Assembly (NCBI GenBank): GCA_012841765.1
Contig: DUUA01000107.1
Span: forward strand, 1-7,299
Reading direction: 5' to 3'
Length of the DNA: 7,299 nt
Origin: Acholeplasmataceae bacterium
GTDB lineage: Bacteria > Bacillota_I > Bacilli_A > ML615J-28 > CAG-698
Positions 5,253 to 7,299 of the stretch are shown here, one piece after another (within the stretch, counting starts at the first letter, position 1; the number at the start of each line of letters is the position of its first letter). The position numbers and the translations under genes were made by a program. The notes under the pieces are model-generated. The model was given only the letters and a program-made list of their open reading frames with translations. It made no database searches and had not been told where the DNA came from.

Positions 5253-6562
5253 TGTTAAAAGCAAAAAATAAATTAGGTCTTGTTTTCTTTCCTGCATTTG
5301 ATTGGGCAATAAGTCCTACTCATCCCGAAAGAGAAGAAAGACTTCTTTATACTCAAGATCAAATTTTTGAAGAAGGAATAGAAGATATCGAGGGAATTAA
5401 ATTTTATAATCCATCTTTAGCTGAACAAAAAGATATACAAAGAGTACATTTTTGTATTCCAAGTGTAAGAGCCAGATTGACAGAATCTCATTTTATTTCT
5501 TCTGGGGGGGCTATTAGAGCATTTAAAGCAGTTATGGATAAGGAAGTTGATAAAGCATTTGCTTTAGTTAGGCCTCCTGGACATCACGCACATAGAGTTG
5601 TTTATGGAGATAGAGGGTTTTGTGTAATTAATATAGAAGCTATAATGATAGAAAAGATTAGACAAGAATATGGGCCTCTAAAAGTAGCTATAATTGATAC
5701 AGATTGTCACCATGGAGACGGAACACAAGATATATATTGGAATGATAAAGAAACTTTGTTTATATCTTTTCACCAAGATGGAAAAACTCTTTATCCAGGT
5801 ACAGGGTCAATCGATGAATTTGGAGGACCAGCTGCATATGGATACAATATTAATATCCCTCTTCCTCCAGAAACAGGGGACGAAGGGTTTTTATATGTTT
5901 TAGAAAATGTGGTTTTACCAATTTTAGATGAATTTAAACCTGATATTATTATAAATTCTGCCGGACAAGATAATCACTATAGTGATCCTCTTACTAATAT
6001 GAACTTTTCAGCTCAAGGATATGCAGAATTAAATCACCGCTTAAATCCTGATATTGCTGTTTTAGAGGGTGGATACTCCATTGAAGGGGCTCTTCCATAT
6101 ATAAATCTAGGTATCATACTTGCTATGGCTGGACTTGATTACTCGAATGTAAAAGAACCAGATTTTGATAGGAGCAAATTAGTTCAATCTCAAAAAATTA
6201 CAGATCATATAAAAAAACTATCAGAAATAGTTTATGAAAATTGGAAAAATAAAGAGGTATTAAAAAAAGAAAAATTTAAGAATTTAAAAGCTGTAGAAAG
6301 AAATAGAAGAATCTATTATGATACAGATGGGATTATGGAAAACCAGACACAAAAATATAAAATTTGCAAGAAATGTTCTGGGGTCAATACAATACATTCA
6401 AATAGTGATAGAGGAGATAATATACTTGCCATAACTATTCCTAGAGATAGTTGTATAGAGTGTATAAAGGAAGGACATGAGTTATTTAAGGTTAGTTCTA
6501 AAAAAACATTTACCCAAATTATTCTTCAAGATAGAATTAATGATCAATATTATTCTAAGTAG
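5252..6562 (+). CDS. Histone deacetylase-superfamily amidohydrolase with C-terminal four-Cys domain
   Basis: A 436-residue zinc amidohydrolase of the HDAC/acetylpolyamine amidohydrolase/AcuC superfamily. The catalytic domain (about 6-320) is complete: HPEREERL (24-31), RPPGHHA with the catalytic His pair H111/H112, zinc ligands D151 and H153 in DTDCHHGDG, FHQDGKTLYPGTG (173-185), the third ligand D240 in SAGQDNHYSDPL, and transition-state Tyr275 in LEGGY. The position before D240 is Gln239 where most relatives have Phe. Beyond the usual roughly 310-370 residues lies a lysine-rich linker and a tail with C372-xx-C375 and C401-xx-C404, suggesting a small zinc ribbon. The ATG overlaps the HyuA-like stop by one base, with GAGGTG 7 nt upstream. 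Substrates could be an acetylated polyamine, a protein lysine or another amide. It ends in tandem stops TAG-TAA. Hydrolase class is firm, substrate unknown. Confidence 0.92.
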   Translation: MLKAKNKLGLVFFPAFDWAISPTHPEREERLLYTQDQIFEEGIEDIEGIKFYNPSLAEQKDIQRVHFCIPSVRARLTESHFISSGGAIRAFKAVMDKEVDKAFALVRPPGHHAHRVVYGDRGFCVINIEAIMIEKIRQEYGPLKVAIIDTDCHHGDGTQDIYWNDKETLFISFHQDGKTLYPGTGSIDEFGGPAAYGYNINIPLPPETGDEGFLYVLENVVLPILDEFKPDIIINSAGQDNHYSDPLTNMNFSAQGYAELNHRLNPDIAVLEGGYSIEGALPYINLGIILAMAGLDYSNVKEPDFDRSKLVQSQKITDHIKKLSEIVYENWKNKEVLKKEKFKNLKAVERNRRIYYDTDGIMENQTQKYKICKKCSGVNTIHSNSDRGDNILAITIPRDSCIECIKEGHELFKVSSKKTFTQIILQDRINDQYYSK

Positions 6563-6574
6563 TAAATTCCAAAT

Positions 6575-6604
6575 AAAAACCAGAATAAAATATTCTGGTT
6601 TTTT
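6575..6604. terminator. Bidirectional terminator between convergent genes
   Basis: AAAAACCAGAATA (6575-6587) pairs perfectly with TATTCTGGTTTTT (6591-6603) around a 3-nt loop. T6599-6604 serves the + strand gene and A6575-6579 gives the U-tract for the - strand gene. The - strand stop codon (6605-6603) overlaps the stem edge. Confidence 0.92.
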
Positions 6605-7079
6605 ATGTTAATAACTTATTAATGTCTTCTTCAGTTAGACGGAAGATTGTCCAATCATTTAGTGGCTTTGCTCCAAGATTTAAATAGAAATCTATTGCAG
6701 GCTTATTCCAATTTAAGCACATCCAGTCTAATCTTGAAGCATTAATTTTTTTAGCTATTTTTACAACTTCTAAAAATAGTTTTTTGCCATATCCTTTTTG
6801 TCTATATTCATTATATACAAAGATATCTTCAAGATAAATATTAGCTTTTCCAAAGAAGGTTGAGTAGTTATAAAAATATAGAGCAAATCCAATGGGAATA
6901 CTGTTTTCTTCTGCTATTAATACTTCAGCTTGTTTTAAATCAAAAATTGATTTTTCAATGCTGCTTTGGGTAGCTACTACTTGTTCTTCCATTTTTTCAT
7001 ATTTAGCAATTCCTAAAATTAAATCTAGTATTAGCTTTGAGTCTATTCTTTTAGCTTTTCTAATTGTAAAATTATTCAT
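6603..7079 (-). CDS. GNAT N-acetyltransferase, SSAT (diamine/thialysine acetyltransferase)-like
   Basis: A 158-residue GNAT enzyme, full length for the SSAT-like branch, transferring acetyl from acetyl-CoA to an amine. Features: the N-terminal IRKAKRIDSKLI segment, YLEDIFVYNEYR (82-93) as strand beta4, the acetyl-CoA pyrophosphate loop RQKGYG (93-98), and WNKPAIDFYLNLGA (124-137) with Tyr132 at the general-acid position. LEDIFV, the WN-x-PAI-x-FY stretch and the final DWTIFRL resemble spermidine/spermine N1-acetyltransferase and its thialysine-acetylating paralogues. The ATG overlaps the upstream ThpR-like stop in an ATGA arrangement, with AAAGGA (7091-7086) 6 nt upstream, so the two are co-transcribed. 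It converges on the deacetylase-superfamily gene. The acceptor may be a polyamine, a lysine analogue or another small amine. Confidence 0.9.
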   Translation of the reverse strand: MNNFTIRKAKRIDSKLILDLILGIAKYEKMEEQVVATQSSIEKSIFDLKQAEVLIAEENSIPIGFALYFYNYSTFFGKANIYLEDIFVYNEYRQKGYGKKLFLEVVKIAKKINASRLDWMCLNWNKPAIDFYLNLGAKPLNDWTIFRLTEEDINKLLT

Positions 7080-7299
7080 AATTTATCCTTTGCAATATTT
7101 ATTATTTTAATTGGAGTATATGTTAACTTGTTTTCAATTATTTCACTTTTATAAATAGCTATTTTTTCAATAAAAATAGGTTTTTGAAAAGGTTTGATTT
7201 TTAGTTCTTGATTAGTATTTATAAAATTAACTTTTCTTGCAAGAGTAATATGTGGAGTAAAATACGAAGAACTATATTGAATGTTATTTATATTTAAAA
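7076..7299 (-). CDS. thpR: RNA 2',3'-cyclic phosphodiesterase / 2'-5' RNA ligase (ThpR/LigT), 3' part only
   Basis: Reading the - strand from the window edge gives an open frame of 73 codons ending in TGA at 7078-7076; the 5' part lies beyond the window. It contains YFTPHITLARK at 7264-7232, the second HxTx motif of the 2H phosphoesterase superfamily in the exact context seen in bacterial ThpR/LigT, followed by the expected end of a C-terminal domain (a FIEKIAIYKSE strand, then YTPI-x-I). These enzymes hydrolyse 2',3'-cyclic phosphate ends of RNA and can join 2'-5' linkages in vitro. The remaining length fits the last 40% of a protein of about 180-190 residues. Its stop overlaps the GNAT start by 4 nt, indicating one operon. 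The first catalytic motif cannot be seen. Confidence 0.87.
   Translation of the reverse strand, partial: LNINNIQYSSSYFTPHITLARKVNFINTNQELKIKPFQKPIFIEKIAIYKSEIIENKLTYTPIKIINIAKDKL

Noticed and set aside
5694..5903. Open frame of 69 codons on the + strand
   Set aside because: Out-of-frame reading inside the conserved zinc-binding region of the deacetylase gene.
6892..7110. Open frame of 72 codons on the + strand
   Set aside because: Antisense to the 5' part of the well-supported acetyltransferase and the ThpR end, with no ribosome binding site or recognisable domain.

Overview
The window is AT-rich (by eye around 30% GC) with strong AGGAGG-type ribosome binding sites, near-consensus SigA promoters, U-tract hairpin terminators and TGA used as a stop. 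This points to a low-GC anaerobic Bacillota (Clostridia or Halanaerobiales-like); a Fusobacterium-like host cannot be excluded from sequence alone. There are eight protein-coding genes, the last cut by the window edge, in four transcription units. No mobile element, CRISPR, rRNA or tRNA was seen.

Unit 1 (about 20-1383, +): a SigA promoter overlapped by a perfect 19-bp palindrome drives a TetR-family repressor and, 1 nt after its stop, a small multi-pass membrane protein resembling ferric-reductase-like/MsrQ (YedZ) heme membrane components. It ends in a long hairpin. The palindrome sits on the predicted transcription start, so autoregulation is likely.

Unit 2 (about 1422-3489, +): the most notable regulatory element is here. 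A promoter fires directly into a crcB-motif (fluoride) riboswitch whose 3' edge overlaps a terminator hairpin with eight Us. Downstream is not a Fluc/CrcB or CLC-F channel but a CPA-type cation:proton antiporter, overlapped by 1 nt with a small cytoplasmic HExxH zinc-metallopeptidase-like protein. Both should be fluoride-responsive.

Unit 3 (about 3522-6604, +): a consensus TTGACA-17-TATAAT promoter drives a hydantoinase/oxoprolinase (HyuA-like, ASKHA-fold) protein starting with TTG, overlapped by 1 nt with a histone-deacetylase-superfamily amidohydrolase that carries a C-terminal four-cysteine, zinc-ribbon-like tail. No HyuB partner is present. The tight pairing suggests an amide-bond pathway of unknown substrate.

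Unit 4 (- strand, 7299 to 6575): the 3' part of an RNA 2',3'-cyclic phosphodiesterase/2'-5' ligase (ThpR/LigT) overlaps by 4 nt an SSAT-like GNAT N-acetyltransferase. The GNAT gene converges on the deacetylase-family gene and shares a bidirectional terminator with it.
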